Of a DNA stretch of 64,000 bases, positions 36,221-44,579 are shown in pieces. This DNA is from Corynebacterium sp. HMSC04H06. GTDB taxonomy: Bacteria > Actinomycetota > Actinomycetes > Mycobacteriales > Mycobacteriaceae. Position 1 is the stretch's first letter. Each line of letters opens with the position of its first letter. Location: the NCBI RefSeq assembly GCF_001815935.1, contig NZ_KV823453.1, forward strand, positions 1 to 64,000. Reading direction: 5' to 3'. The position numbers and the translations under genes are program-made. The notes beneath the pieces were generated by a model. It was not told where the DNA came from and ran no database searches. It was given only the letters and a program-made list of their open reading frames with translations.

Positions 36221-36874
36221 ATGGCTAACGAACGCCCTGTCATCAAGGCTGAAGCCCGTACCGAGTTCGGTAAGGGTGCCGCTCGCCGCCTGCGCCGCGA
36301 GTGGAAGATCCCCGGCGTGATCTACGGCTCCAACACCGAGCCGATCCACTTCGCCGCCGGCCTGCTGGAAATCCAGACCCTGCTGCGTTACCACGGCGTC
36401 AACGCCGTCCTCGAGCTGGAGATCGACGGCCAGCAGCACCTGACCATGGTCAAGCACGTCGACCAGAACGTGCTGACCCTGGACGTTGACCACATCGACC
36501 TGCTGTCCATTAAGCGCGGCGAGAAGGTCGAGGTCGAGGTCCCGGTCACCGTCGAGGGCGAGCCGGCTCCGGGCATGATGTTCCTGCAGGACGCCGACGT
36601 CATCATGATCGAGGCCGACGTGCTCAACATTCCGGAAGAGATCGTCGTCTCCATCGAGGGCGCCGAGGACGGGACCGTCATCACCGCTGCCGACCTGACC
36701 ATGCCGGAAGGCTCCACCCTGGTCGCCGACGAGGAGACCGTCATTGTCTCCATCTCCGAGCCGGAGGTTGACACCGAGCTCGAGGAGGCCGCCGAGGCTG
36801 CTGAGGAAGGCGGCGCCGACGCTGGTGCCGAGTCCGTCGACGAGGGCGAGTCTTCCTCCGACGACGAGGAGTAA
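36221..36874 (+). CDS. rplY: 50S ribosomal protein L25/Ctc
   Basis: A 217-residue ribosomal protein of the long CTC type. The N-terminal L25 domain (EARTEFGKGAARRLRREWKI, then GVIYG) binds 5S rRNA. The C-terminal TL5-like domain (about 95-185) follows, and a very acidic tail of about 35 residues (Glu/Asp/Ala/Ser) ends the protein. The ATG at 36221 has AAGGAG 8 bases upstream. A structured 5' leader precedes it and a terminator follows at 36901. pth follows after the terminator in the same direction, the usual rplY-pth arrangement. Confidence 0.93.
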   Translation: MANERPVIKAEARTEFGKGAARRLRREWKIPGVIYGSNTEPIHFAAGLLEIQTLLRYHGVNAVLELEIDGQQHLTMVKHVDQNVLTLDVDHIDLLSIKRGEKVEVEVPVTVEGEPAPGMMFLQDADVIMIEADVLNIPEEIVVSIEGAEDGTVITAADLTMPEGSTLVADEETVIVSISEPEVDTELEEAAEAAEEGGADAGAESVDEGESSSDDEE

Positions 36875-36900
36875 TTACTGCCCCTCGCTAGGGACTTACT

Positions 36901-36947
36901 GCGGGCCCTCCACGCCGAGTGCGTGGGGCGGCCCGCCTTTCTTTTTG
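36901..36947 (+). terminator. Terminator after rplY
   Basis: A GCGGGCC/GGCCCGC stem with inner pairing CCACGC/GCGTGG is followed by CTTTCTTTTT. It separates rplY from pth. Confidence 0.75.
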
Positions 36948-36967
36948 CCTGTGCCACAATGGTGAGC

Positions 36968-37525
36968 ATGAGTGAGACTCCCCTGCTAATCGTCGGTCTG
37001 GGCAACCCGGGGCCGAAATATTCCGGCACCCGGCACAACATCGGCCACGAGGTCATCGCGGAGCTCGCCAGCCGGGTCACGCCGCAGGCCGCTAGCCTGA
37101 GCCTCAACCGGAAAACCAACGCGGAAGTCGCCGAGCTGGCCCCGGGGCGCCTGGGTGCCCGCCGCGTCATCCTGGCCCAGCCCCGCACGTTCATGAACAC
37201 CTCCGGCGGCGCGGTCAAGGCGCTGGCGAACTATTTCTCCGTCCAGCCGGCAGACATTATTATCATTCACGACGAGCTGGAGCAGGACTTCGGGGCAGTG
37301 CGTCTGCGCCGGGGCGGCGGCGACCACGGGCACAACGGTCTGCGCTCGGTCACGAAATCCTTGGGTACCAAGGACTACCAGCGCCTGTCGGTGGGCATCG
37401 GCCGCCCGCCCGGGCGCCTGGATCCGGCCAGTTTCGTGCTGGCCAAGTTTTCCAAGAAGGAGGCCGCGGAGGTGCCGATTATCGCAGCCGATGCCGCGGA
37501 CGAGGTGCTGCAGGCGTTAGCATAG
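36968..37525 (+). CDS. pth: Peptidyl-tRNA hydrolase (first copy)
   Basis: A 185-residue Pth that releases peptides from peptidyl-tRNA. The signature VGLGNPGPKYSGTRHNIG holds Asn and the catalytic His. FMNTSGG, IIHDELEQDFG (catalytic Asp) and GHNGLRS complete the active site. The length is normal. I chose the ATG at 36968 next to the conserved start; an ATG three codons earlier is possible. The fumarylacetoacetase-family gene begins 6 bases after its stop. A second pth occurs at 41243. Confidence 0.95.
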   Translation: MSETPLLIVGLGNPGPKYSGTRHNIGHEVIAELASRVTPQAASLSLNRKTNAEVAELAPGRLGARRVILAQPRTFMNTSGGAVKALANYFSVQPADIIIIHDELEQDFGAVRLRRGGGDHGHNGLRSVTKSLGTKDYQRLSVGIGRPPGRLDPASFVLAKFSKKEAAEVPIIAADAADEVLQALA

Positions 37526-37531
37526 CCTTCT

Positions 37532-38362
37532 ATGAGGCTCGCTACCCTGAAGACCCAGTACGGCACGACCACCGTCCGCGTGGACAGCGACTACACCGGC
37601 GTGGAACTCGACCACGAGGACGTGGGGGCCCTCCTGCGCAGCGGCGACTGGCGCAAGGCTGCCCAGCTCTCCGGCGAGCCCATCGTCTTCGACCACGAGG
37701 ACCTCGCCCCGGTCATCCCCCAGCCGGAGAAAATCATCTGCGTCGGCCTCAACTACGCCCGCCACATCCGGGAGATGGGGCGCGAGGCCCCAGGCCAGCC
37801 CACGCTGTTCGTGAAATTCGCCGACGCGCTCACCGGGCCATTTAGCGACGTGGCTATCCCCGGCTACGCTCAGGGCAAGCTCGACTACGAAGGCGAGCTC
37901 GCCGCGATCATCGGCACCCGCGCGCACCGCATCGATCACAGCCGGGCGCTATCCCACGTGGCCGGCTACGCCATCATGAACGACTACACCCTGCGCGATT
38001 TCCAGCGGCAGACCACCCAGTTCCACGCGGGCAAGTCCTTCTACCGCAGCTCCGGCTTCGGGCCGTGGCTGACCACCGCGGACGAGTGGTCCCCGGGGAC
38101 CGGCGCCCGGCTGACCACCACGGTCAATGGCGAGATTCGCCAGGAAGACAACACCGACGACCTGATCTTCCCCGTCGCCGAGCTGGTCTCTTTCTGCTCG
38201 CACCTCTACCCGCTCAGCCCCGGCGACGTCATCGTCACCGGCACCCCGGAGGGCGTCGGCTTCGCCCGGGACCCGCAGCAGTTCCTAGGCCACGGCGACA
38301 CCGTGCGCGTGGCGATTGACGGCCTCGGCCACATCGAAAACACCACGGTCTTTGCCGATTAA
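37532..38362 (+). CDS. Fumarylacetoacetate hydrolase family protein
   Basis: A 276-residue FAH-fold enzyme. The conserved core begins at IICVGLNYARHIREMG (about residue 69) and includes the metal ligands: Glu in DYEGELAAIIG and Asp in NDYTLRDFQ. Later motifs are TTVNGEIRQ and GDVIVTGTPEGVGF. Family members hydrolyse acylpyruvates or decarboxylate oxaloacetate (FAHD1-like); the substrate cannot be read here. The N-terminal 65 residues are the smaller family domain. The gap of 6 bases to pth suggests co-transcription. The ATG at 37532 is the only good start. Confidence 0.9.
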   Translation: MRLATLKTQYGTTTVRVDSDYTGVELDHEDVGALLRSGDWRKAAQLSGEPIVFDHEDLAPVIPQPEKIICVGLNYARHIREMGREAPGQPTLFVKFADALTGPFSDVAIPGYAQGKLDYEGELAAIIGTRAHRIDHSRALSHVAGYAIMNDYTLRDFQRQTTQFHAGKSFYRSSGFGPWLTTADEWSPGTGARLTTTVNGEIRQEDNTDDLIFPVAELVSFCSHLYPLSPGDVIVTGTPEGVGFARDPQQFLGHGDTVRVAIDGLGHIENTTVFAD

Positions 38363-38415
38363 TATTCACCGTTGATAGGTTTTCCCCACGGCCTTCCGAC
38401 GGCTACGATTGAACT

Positions 38416-39285
38416 ATGAGCAAGAAAGACGCCAAGACCACCAAGCCGCCGAAACTGAACAAGAAGGCGTACGAGGACGAGCTCAAGCGCCTGCAGGCCG
38501 AGCTGGTCGATATGCAGCAGTGGGTCGTCGAGACCGGTGCGCGCGTGGTCATCATCATGGAAGGCCGTGACGCCGCGGGCAAAGGCTCGGCGATCAAGCG
38601 CATCACGCAGTCCCTCAACCCGCGCTCCTGCCGCGTGGAGGCCCTTCCCGCCCCCACCTCCCGGGAGCGCGGCCAGTGGTACTTCCAGCGCTACATCGAA
38701 AAGCTGCCGACCGCCGGCGAGATCGTTATCTTCGACCGCTCCTGGTACAACCGCGCCGGCGTCGAACGGGTCATGGGCTATTGCACCGATCAGGAATACG
38801 TCCGCTTCCTGCACCAGGCCCCGATCTTCGAGCAGATGCTGGTCGAGGACGGCATCATGCTGCGCAAGTACTGGTTCTCCGTCTCCGACGAAGAGCAGAT
38901 CGCCCGCTTCGAGTCCCGCCGCAACGACCCGCTGCGCCGCTGGAAGCTCTCCCCTATGGACCTGCAGTCCATCACCCGCTGGGAGGACTACTCCCGCGCC
39001 AAGGACGCGATGTTCATCCACACCGACACCCCCACCGCGCCGTGGTATACCGTCGAGTCGGAGGACAAGAAGCGCTCCCGCATCAACGTCATCTCCCACC
39101 TGCTCAGCTCCATCCCCTACCGGAAGATCGACCGCGAGCTGCCGGATATCCCGCAGCGCCCGGCCTCCGACGGGGAGGAATACGAGCGCCCGGCCCGCGA
39201 GGAGTTCAAGTACGTCCCCGACGTGGCTGCCGACCTCGAGCGCGGCAAGCAGGATAAGAAGAAAAAGAAGGACAAGAAGAAGTAA
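38416..39285 (+). CDS. ppk2: Polyphosphate kinase 2
   Basis: A 289-residue P-loop kinase of the PPK2 family, which transfers phosphate between polyphosphate and nucleotides. Walker A is GRDAAGKGS (residues 50-58), Walker B is FDRSWYNR (106-113), and the lid region follows with SRRNDPLRRWKLSPMD. The single-domain length fits PPK2 class I, which phosphorylates nucleoside diphosphates. The C-terminus is a run of lysines. C. glutamicum PPK2 uses polyphosphate to make GTP. The gene is followed by a strong terminator. It complements ppx at 8292. Confidence 0.94.
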   Translation: MSKKDAKTTKPPKLNKKAYEDELKRLQAELVDMQQWVVETGARVVIIMEGRDAAGKGSAIKRITQSLNPRSCRVEALPAPTSRERGQWYFQRYIEKLPTAGEIVIFDRSWYNRAGVERVMGYCTDQEYVRFLHQAPIFEQMLVEDGIMLRKYWFSVSDEEQIARFESRRNDPLRRWKLSPMDLQSITRWEDYSRAKDAMFIHTDTPTAPWYTVESEDKKRSRINVISHLLSSIPYRKIDRELPDIPQRPASDGEEYERPAREEFKYVPDVAADLERGKQDKKKKKDKKK

Positions 39286-39319
39286 GTCCCAGGCCACCCA
39301 CAACAGGACTTAAAAATTT

Positions 39320-39357
39320 CCCCGCTCGGTGGAACAGTCCACCGAGCGGGGTTTTTT
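39320..39357 (+). terminator. Strong terminator after ppk2
   Basis: A perfect 14-bp stem CCCCGCTCGGTGGA/TCCACCGAGCGGGG with loop ACAG is followed by six T. It also faces the end of gapB. Confidence 0.95.
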
Positions 39358-39389
39358 ATCCGGGAGCCCTTAGCGGGTTCCCACGCGCC

Positions 39390-40850
39390 TTAGAGCTGGG
39401 AGGCGTGGATGCGGCCGGGCAGGACCTTCGGGCGGGCGTTGGCCAGGCGCTCGACGATGCGGATGACCTGGTTGGAGTAGCCGAACTCGTTGTCGTACCA
39501 GACGTAGAGCACCAGGTGCTTGCCGCTGGCGATGGTGGCCAGGCCGTCGACGATGCCGGCGTGGGTGGAGCCGACGAAGTCGGAGGAGACGACCTCCGGG
39601 GAGGCGATGTAGCTGATCTGCTGGCGCAGGTGGGAGCGCAGCGAGACGTCACGCAGGAAGTTGTTGACCTCCTCGCGCTCGACCTCGCGCTCCAGCTCCA
39701 GGTTCAGTACGGCCATGGACACGTCCGGGGTGGGAACGCGGATGGCGTTACCGGTCAGCTTGCCCTCGAAGTCCGGGACGGCCTTGGCCACGGCCTTGGC
39801 GGCGCCGGTCTCGGTCAGGACCATGTTCAGGCCGGCGGCGCGGCCGCGGCGGTCGCCCTTGTGGTAGTTGTCAATGAGGTTCTGGTCGTTGGTGAACGAG
39901 TGGGCGGTCTCCACGTGGCCGTGGGCCACGCCGTAGCGCTCGTTGATGACCTGCAGGACGGGCGTGATGCCGTTGGTGGTACAGGAGGCGGCGGACAGGA
40001 TCTTGTCGTCCTCGGCGATGTCGCCGTCGTTGATGCCGTAGACGATGTTCTTGATGTCGCCCTTGCCCGGGGCGGTCAGCAGCACGCGGCCGATGCCCGG
40101 GGCCTCCAGGTGCTGGGACAAGCCCTCGCGGTTGCGCCACGCGCCGGTGTTATCGACCAAGATGGCGTCCTTGATGCCGTACTGGGTGTAGTCGATGGTG
40201 GCCGGGTCGGAGGCGTAGATGACCTTGATCTTGGTGCCGTTGGCCCAGATGACCTCGTTTTCCTCATCCACGGAGATGGAGCCGTTGAAGGCGCCGTGGA
40301 CGGAGTCGCGGCGCAACAAGGAGGCGCGCTTGAGGATGTCGCCGTCGCCCTTCTTGCGCACGACGATGGCGCGCAGGCGCACGCCGCCGTAGGCGGCCTC
40401 GCGGGCAATCAGGATGCGGGCCAGCAGGCGGCCGATGCGGCCGAAGCCGTAGAGCACGACGTCGGTGCATTCCTTGTTGACGCCGGCACCGACGACCTCC
40501 ACGAGCTCCTGCTCGAGGTAATCGCGCAGGCTGTTGTAGTTGTCCTTTTCCTCTTCGTAGCCGATGACCAGGCGCCCCACGTCGACGGAGGCAGACCCCA
40601 GGTTCATCTCGGTCAGCTCCTTGATGATCGGCAGAGTCTCGAAGGTGGACAGCTCGCGCTCCGCGATGCGTCGGGCGAAGCGGTGGCTCTTGATGATGTC
40701 GATGTCGGTGACGCCCACCAGCGGGCGGCCGAAGATCGTGGTGACGACGTTGTTTTTGCGGTGAAGCTGGTGGATCAGCGGCAACATCTCCTGCGCCTTT
40801 TCCAGGCGCTCATTCCAGTTTTCTTGCCACACGTGCGAGTTCGTGGTCAC
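39390..40850 (-). CDS. gapB: Glyceraldehyde-3-phosphate dehydrogenase, GapB type
   Basis: A 486-residue GAPDH with an N-terminal extension of about 125 residues that classic 330-residue GapA lacks. The NAD(P)-binding GFGRIGR is at 135-141 and the catalytic Cys is 290 in SAASCTTNG. The C-terminal VLYVWYDNEFGYSNQVIRIV is standard. C. glutamicum has a similarly extended GapB, which acts in gluconeogenesis. I chose the GTG at 40850 because AAAAGGA lies 8 bases upstream; the open frame reaches 40901 through a TTG. It lies between the two pth genes on the opposite strand. Confidence 0.92.
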   Translation of the reverse strand: MTTNSHVWQENWNERLEKAQEMLPLIHQLHRKNNVVTTIFGRPLVGVTDIDIIKSHRFARRIAERELSTFETLPIIKELTEMNLGSASVDVGRLVIGYEEEKDNYNSLRDYLEQELVEVVGAGVNKECTDVVLYGFGRIGRLLARILIAREAAYGGVRLRAIVVRKKGDGDILKRASLLRRDSVHGAFNGSISVDEENEVIWANGTKIKVIYASDPATIDYTQYGIKDAILVDNTGAWRNREGLSQHLEAPGIGRVLLTAPGKGDIKNIVYGINDGDIAEDDKILSAASCTTNGITPVLQVINERYGVAHGHVETAHSFTNDQNLIDNYHKGDRRGRAAGLNMVLTETGAAKAVAKAVPDFEGKLTGNAIRVPTPDVSMAVLNLELEREVEREEVNNFLRDVSLRSHLRQQISYIASPEVVSSDFVGSTHAGIVDGLATIASGKHLVLYVWYDNEFGYSNQVIRIVERLANARPKVLPGRIHASQL

Positions 40851-40916
40851 GAAATCAATCCTTTTCACGGTCCGATGGGTGTATAACCAATTCTCAACCA
40901 AAAAGTTTATCGCGTT

Positions 40917-41120
40917 CTAGTTCGCCTTTTGGTTAAGACGGCAGAGGATGTCTTCCACACTACCCCCGCGCAGCCCAGTGGCCGGTTCGCCCACTAGGCA
41001 ATATGCCACCGCCTTATCCCCCGCCGCCCGCCTAGGGCGCAGAATCTGGTTGAGGTGGGGGTAGATAGCAGGGGAATCCGGGTGCTGCGCGGTGTACTCC
41101 GTCGCCAGGCCCCGGGCCAC
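40917..41120 (-). CDS. Small hypothetical protein, possibly a frameshifted remnant
   Basis: A 67-residue frame beginning at a GTG (41120) and ending 67 bases before the gapB start. The sequence looks protein-like (IYPHLNQILRPR, GDKAVAYCLVGEP, SVEDILCRLNQK) but I do not recognise it. The same frame stays open upstream to about 41165 without a start. A second frame opens with an ATG at 41211 and stops at 41146; joining the two by one shift would give about 97 residues. Neither start has a good ribosome-binding site. The gene may be a damaged copy. Confidence 0.4.
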   Translation of the reverse strand: MARGLATEYTAQHPDSPAIYPHLNQILRPRRAAGDKAVAYCLVGEPATGLRGGSVEDILCRLNQKAN

Positions 41121-41242
41121 CCTGCCGCAAAAAGCCCGGGTGTCGTCAGCCAGCCATCGGCGCCGGCAGGACCGGGGAGGTCACCTCGTCCAGGACTATG
41201 TTCGCTGTCATGTCTTAGAAGGATATATGTCAGACTAAGAGC

Positions 41243-41905
41243 GTGTCTTTTTTAGATAAACTCTTCAGCTCCTTCCGCAAGCCATCCGGGTCTCAGCCCT
41301 CTAGTCACCGGCCTACCGCGCCGGCCCCGCAGGACCTGCGCGCCGAGTGGCTCATCGTTGGCCTGGGCAACCCGGGACCGAAATACGCGGCGACGCGGCA
41401 CAACGTCGGTTTTATGGCTGTCGATGACCTGCTGGCGGCTACCGGCGGGCTGGTCCAGCCGGTCCGCGGCCTGGCGGCCGACGCCGCCTCCCTGGACATC
41501 CAGGACACCCCGGTGCTGACCGTGCGCCCGCAAAGCTTTATGAACCTAAGCGGCCAGCCGGTCGGCGAGCTGGCCCGGTGCTTAAACGTCTCGCCGGAGC
41601 GCATTATTGTCATTCACGACGAGCTCGACCTGCCCGCCCACAAGGTGCGCCTCAAGCAGGGCGGTAACGAAAACGGGCACAACGGGTTGAAGTCCCTGAC
41701 CGAGCACCTCGGCACCCGGGACTACCTGCGGGTGCGCATCGGCATCGGCCGCCCGCCGAAGGGCTCGTCCATCCCCGACTACGTCTTGGGCCCGGTCGAC
41801 GCCAGCCGCGAGCTGGATACGGCGATCGACACCGCCGCCGAGGGCGCCCGGCTGATCGTGGAAAAGGGCCTGGCCGCCGCGCAGAACACCATCCACTCCC
41901 GCTAA
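41243..41905 (+). CDS. pth: Peptidyl-tRNA hydrolase (second copy)
   Basis: A 220-residue Pth paralogue. A basic, Ser/Pro-rich N-terminal extension of 35 residues precedes the normal domain. The catalytic set is complete: LIVGLGNPGPKYAATRHNVG (His), SFMNLSG (Asn), IVIHDELDLPAHKVRLKQGG (Asp) and GHNGLKS. The GTG at 41243 is the apparent start, with no strong ribosome-binding site, so the extension could be shorter. It is divergent from the small frame at 40917 and followed by an SDR gene. Confidence 0.92.
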   Translation: MSFLDKLFSSFRKPSGSQPSSHRPTAPAPQDLRAEWLIVGLGNPGPKYAATRHNVGFMAVDDLLAATGGLVQPVRGLAADAASLDIQDTPVLTVRPQSFMNLSGQPVGELARCLNVSPERIIVIHDELDLPAHKVRLKQGGNENGHNGLKSLTEHLGTRDYLRVRIGIGRPPKGSSIPDYVLGPVDASRELDTAIDTAAEGARLIVEKGLAAAQNTIHSR

Positions 41906-41953
41906 GGGCGAAAGCGCCAGATCCCGGGCCGGCGGCCGCGCTAGGCTTAAGAT

Positions 41954-42754
41954 ATGAAAACCTTCGTCATCACCGGCGCCTCCGATGGCGTCGGAGCCGC
42001 CGCTGCCCGCCTCATCCACCGCACCCGCCCCGACGATCGCATCGTCGTCGTCGGCCGCAACCCGGAGAAAACCGCGCGCGTCGCCGATGACATCGGCGCC
42101 CCGCACCTGGTCGCGGAATTCGAATCCCTCCGCGAGGTCCGCGAGCTAGCGGAGAAGCTGGCCGAGTTCGGCCCGCTGGCGGGCCTGGCCAACAACGCCG
42201 GCGGCATCTTCGACGGCCCCCTGACCACCGCGGACGGCTTCGAGCGCACCTGGCAGGTCAACGTGGTCGCCCCGTTCCTGCTGACTTCCTTGCTGCGCGA
42301 GCAGCTCGGTAGCGCGCCGGTGGTGCAGACCGCCTCAATTGCCAACGTCCTGCTCGCCAAGTTCGACCCCGAGGACCCGAACACCTTCCACGGTTTCAGC
42401 TCGGAGCGCGCCTACGGCAACGCGAAGCTGGGCACCATCCTGCTCACCCACTACCTGCACGAACGGGGGCTGAACTCCGTGGCCTTCCACCCCGGAGTGC
42501 TGTCCACGAATTTCTCGCGCACCTCCCACGCCCGTCTGTCCAAGGCCTACACCGGGCGTCTGGACCGCCACTTCGGCTCGGCCGAGGACGGCGCCCGCAA
42601 CCTAGCGTTCTACCTGACTGGCACGGCAGGTATCCACTTCACCCCGGGCGAGTACTACAACAACCACCAGCGGCCCGGCCGCCAGAAGAAGGTCTCCGAC
42701 GCCGAAATCAGCGCTTTGTTCAACGCCCTGGGCCAGAGGTTGTACCTCGACTAG
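41954..42754 (+). CDS. Short-chain dehydrogenase/reductase, retinol dehydrogenase-like
   Basis: A 266-residue SDR with a full catalytic set: TGASDGVG (residues 7-14), NNAG (80-83), Ser128 in QTASIAN, Tyr154 and Lys158 in AYGNAK. An Arg after the second beta strand (VVVGRNPEK) suggests NADP preference. The C-terminal region, with FHPGVLSTNFSR, resembles the retinol dehydrogenase/WW-domain-oxidoreductase-like group. The substrate is unknown. The ATG at 41954 starts in the first strand. It lies 48 bases after the second pth, in the same direction. Confidence 0.88.
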   Translation: MKTFVITGASDGVGAAAARLIHRTRPDDRIVVVGRNPEKTARVADDIGAPHLVAEFESLREVRELAEKLAEFGPLAGLANNAGGIFDGPLTTADGFERTWQVNVVAPFLLTSLLREQLGSAPVVQTASIANVLLAKFDPEDPNTFHGFSSERAYGNAKLGTILLTHYLHERGLNSVAFHPGVLSTNFSRTSHARLSKAYTGRLDRHFGSAEDGARNLAFYLTGTAGIHFTPGEYYNNHQRPGRQKKVSDAEISALFNALGQRLYLD

Positions 42755-42802
42755 GCACCGTGCAATTAAACGTCCCTGCTACCGGGAAGTAAACTATGCG
42801 CC

Positions 42803-44446
42803 ATGAGTATTGCCGCTGAAGCCAACCGCCGCCGCACCTTCGCCGTTATCGCCCACCCGGATGCCGGTAAGTCCACGCTAACCGAGGCTTTGGCGCTGCA
42901 CGCCCACATCATCAACGAGGCGGGCGCCGTGCACGGCAAGGCCGGCCGCAAGTCCACCGTCTCCGACTGGATGGACATGGAAAAGGACCGCGGCATCTCC
43001 GTGGCCTCCTCCGCCCTGCAGTTCGAGTACGCGCCGGAGGGCCACGAGGGCGAGCCGTACATGATCAACCTGGTGGACACCCCTGGCCACGCGGATTTCT
43101 CCGAGGACACCTACCGCGTGCTGACCGCGGTGGACGCGGCCGTCATGCTGATCGACGCCGCCAAGGGACTCGAGCCGCAAACCCTCAAGCTCTTCCGCGT
43201 CTGTAAGGCCCGCGGCCTGCCGATCATCACCGTGATCAACAAGTGGGACCGCGTGGGCAGGGAGCCGCTGGAGCTGGTCGATGAAATCGTCAACGAGATC
43301 CAGCTGCAGCCGACGCCGCTGTACTGGCCGGTCGGCATCGCGGGCGATTTCCGCGGCCTCGCCCACGTCAACGACGACGGCGAAGCTGACGAGTACATTC
43401 ACTTCATCCGCACCGCCGGCGGTTCCACCATCGCCCCGGAGGAGCACTACTCCCCCGCCGACGCCGCCGCAAAGGAGGCGGACGTCTGGGAGACCGCCGC
43501 GGAAGAAGCCGAGCTGCTCGCCGCCGACGGCGCGGTCCACGACCAGGAAATGTTCGAGCAGTGTGTGACCAGCCCGCTGATCTTCGCCTCGGCGATGCTG
43601 AACTTCGGCGTGCACCAGATCCTGGACACGCTGTGCGCCATCGCGCCCGCCCCGCGCGAGCGCGAATCCGACCCGAAGGCCCTGGAGGCCGCTGACTCGG
43701 GCGCGTCCAGCGCGATGGACGCCGCGCGCGAGGTCACCGATGACTTCTCCGGCGTCATCTTCAAGGTCCAGGCCGGCATGGACCAGAAGCACCGCGATAA
43801 CTTGGCATTCATGCGCGTGGTCTCCGGCTGCTTCGAGCGCGGCATGCAGGTCCACCACGCCCAGTCCGGGCGGTCGTTCTCCACGAAGTACGCGCTGACG
43901 GTCTTCGGCCGCACCCGCGACACGGTGGATGCCGCCTACCCGGGCGATATCGTGGGCCTAGTCAACGCCGGCTCGCTCGCCCCCGGCGACACCATCTACA
44001 CCGGCCGCAAGGTGCAGTTCCGCCCGATGCCGCAGTTCGCCCCGGAAGCCTTCCGGATCCTGCGCGCGAAGTCGCTGGGCAAGTACAAGGCCTTCCGCAA
44101 GGGCCTGGATCAGCTCGCTGCCGAGGGCGTGGTCCAGATCCTACGCAACGACGCCCGCGGCGACGCCTCCCCGGTCATGGCCGCGGTCGGCCCCATGCAG
44201 TTCGAGGTCATGCAGGCCCGCATGGAGCTGGAGTACAACGTCGAGACCGTCACCGAGCCCATCCCCTACTCCGTGGCGCGCCGCACCGACGCCGAGTCCG
44301 CCCCTGAGCTGGGCCGCCAGCGCGGCGTGGAGATCTTCACCCGCACTGACGGCGAGCTGATCGCCCTCTTCGGCGACAAGTGGAAGCTGGCCTTCATCGA
44401 GAAAGAACACCCCGAGCTGACCATGGAAACCCTGGTCGCCGACTAG
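42803..44446 (+). CDS. prfC: Peptide chain release factor 3
   Basis: A 547-residue translational GTPase that recycles RF1/RF2. G motifs are AHPDAGKSTL (G1), DTPGHADFSED (G3) and NKWDR (G4). The switch region contains DWMDMEKDRGISV, which separates RF3 from EF-G. Domains II and III follow with GPMQFEVMQARMELEYNVE. The length is close to the 529 residues of E. coli RF3, with small acidic insertions after the G domain. The ATG at 42803 is the family start. The gene ends in a clear terminator. Confidence 0.96.
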   Translation: MSIAAEANRRRTFAVIAHPDAGKSTLTEALALHAHIINEAGAVHGKAGRKSTVSDWMDMEKDRGISVASSALQFEYAPEGHEGEPYMINLVDTPGHADFSEDTYRVLTAVDAAVMLIDAAKGLEPQTLKLFRVCKARGLPIITVINKWDRVGREPLELVDEIVNEIQLQPTPLYWPVGIAGDFRGLAHVNDDGEADEYIHFIRTAGGSTIAPEEHYSPADAAAKEADVWETAAEEAELLAADGAVHDQEMFEQCVTSPLIFASAMLNFGVHQILDTLCAIAPAPRERESDPKALEAADSGASSAMDAAREVTDDFSGVIFKVQAGMDQKHRDNLAFMRVVSGCFERGMQVHHAQSGRSFSTKYALTVFGRTRDTVDAAYPGDIVGLVNAGSLAPGDTIYTGRKVQFRPMPQFAPEAFRILRAKSLGKYKAFRKGLDQLAAEGVVQILRNDARGDASPVMAAVGPMQFEVMQARMELEYNVETVTEPIPYSVARRTDAESAPELGRQRGVEIFTRTDGELIALFGDKWKLAFIEKEHPELTMETLVAD

Positions 44447-44482
44447 GCCACCAGCCGCCCCAGACAGCCGGGCCCATAGACG

Positions 44483-44530
44483 AAGGGTGCCTGGCCGGTA
44501 ATTTACCGGTCAGGCACCCTTTATTTTCTT
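44483..44530. terminator. Terminator between prfC and the AspT-like gene
   Basis: Arms AAGGGTGCCTG..CCGGTA and ACCGGT.CAGGCACCCTT pair around ATTT, followed by TATTTTCTTT. It can serve both converging genes. Confidence 0.88.
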
Positions 44531-44579
44531 TATTGTCTGAAAGAGCTGACTAAAGCTGCAGGCTTGAAGACGAAGCCAG

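Noticed and set aside
39405-40886. A 493-codon plus-strand frame opposite gapB
   Set aside because: Antisense of GapB with low-complexity composition.
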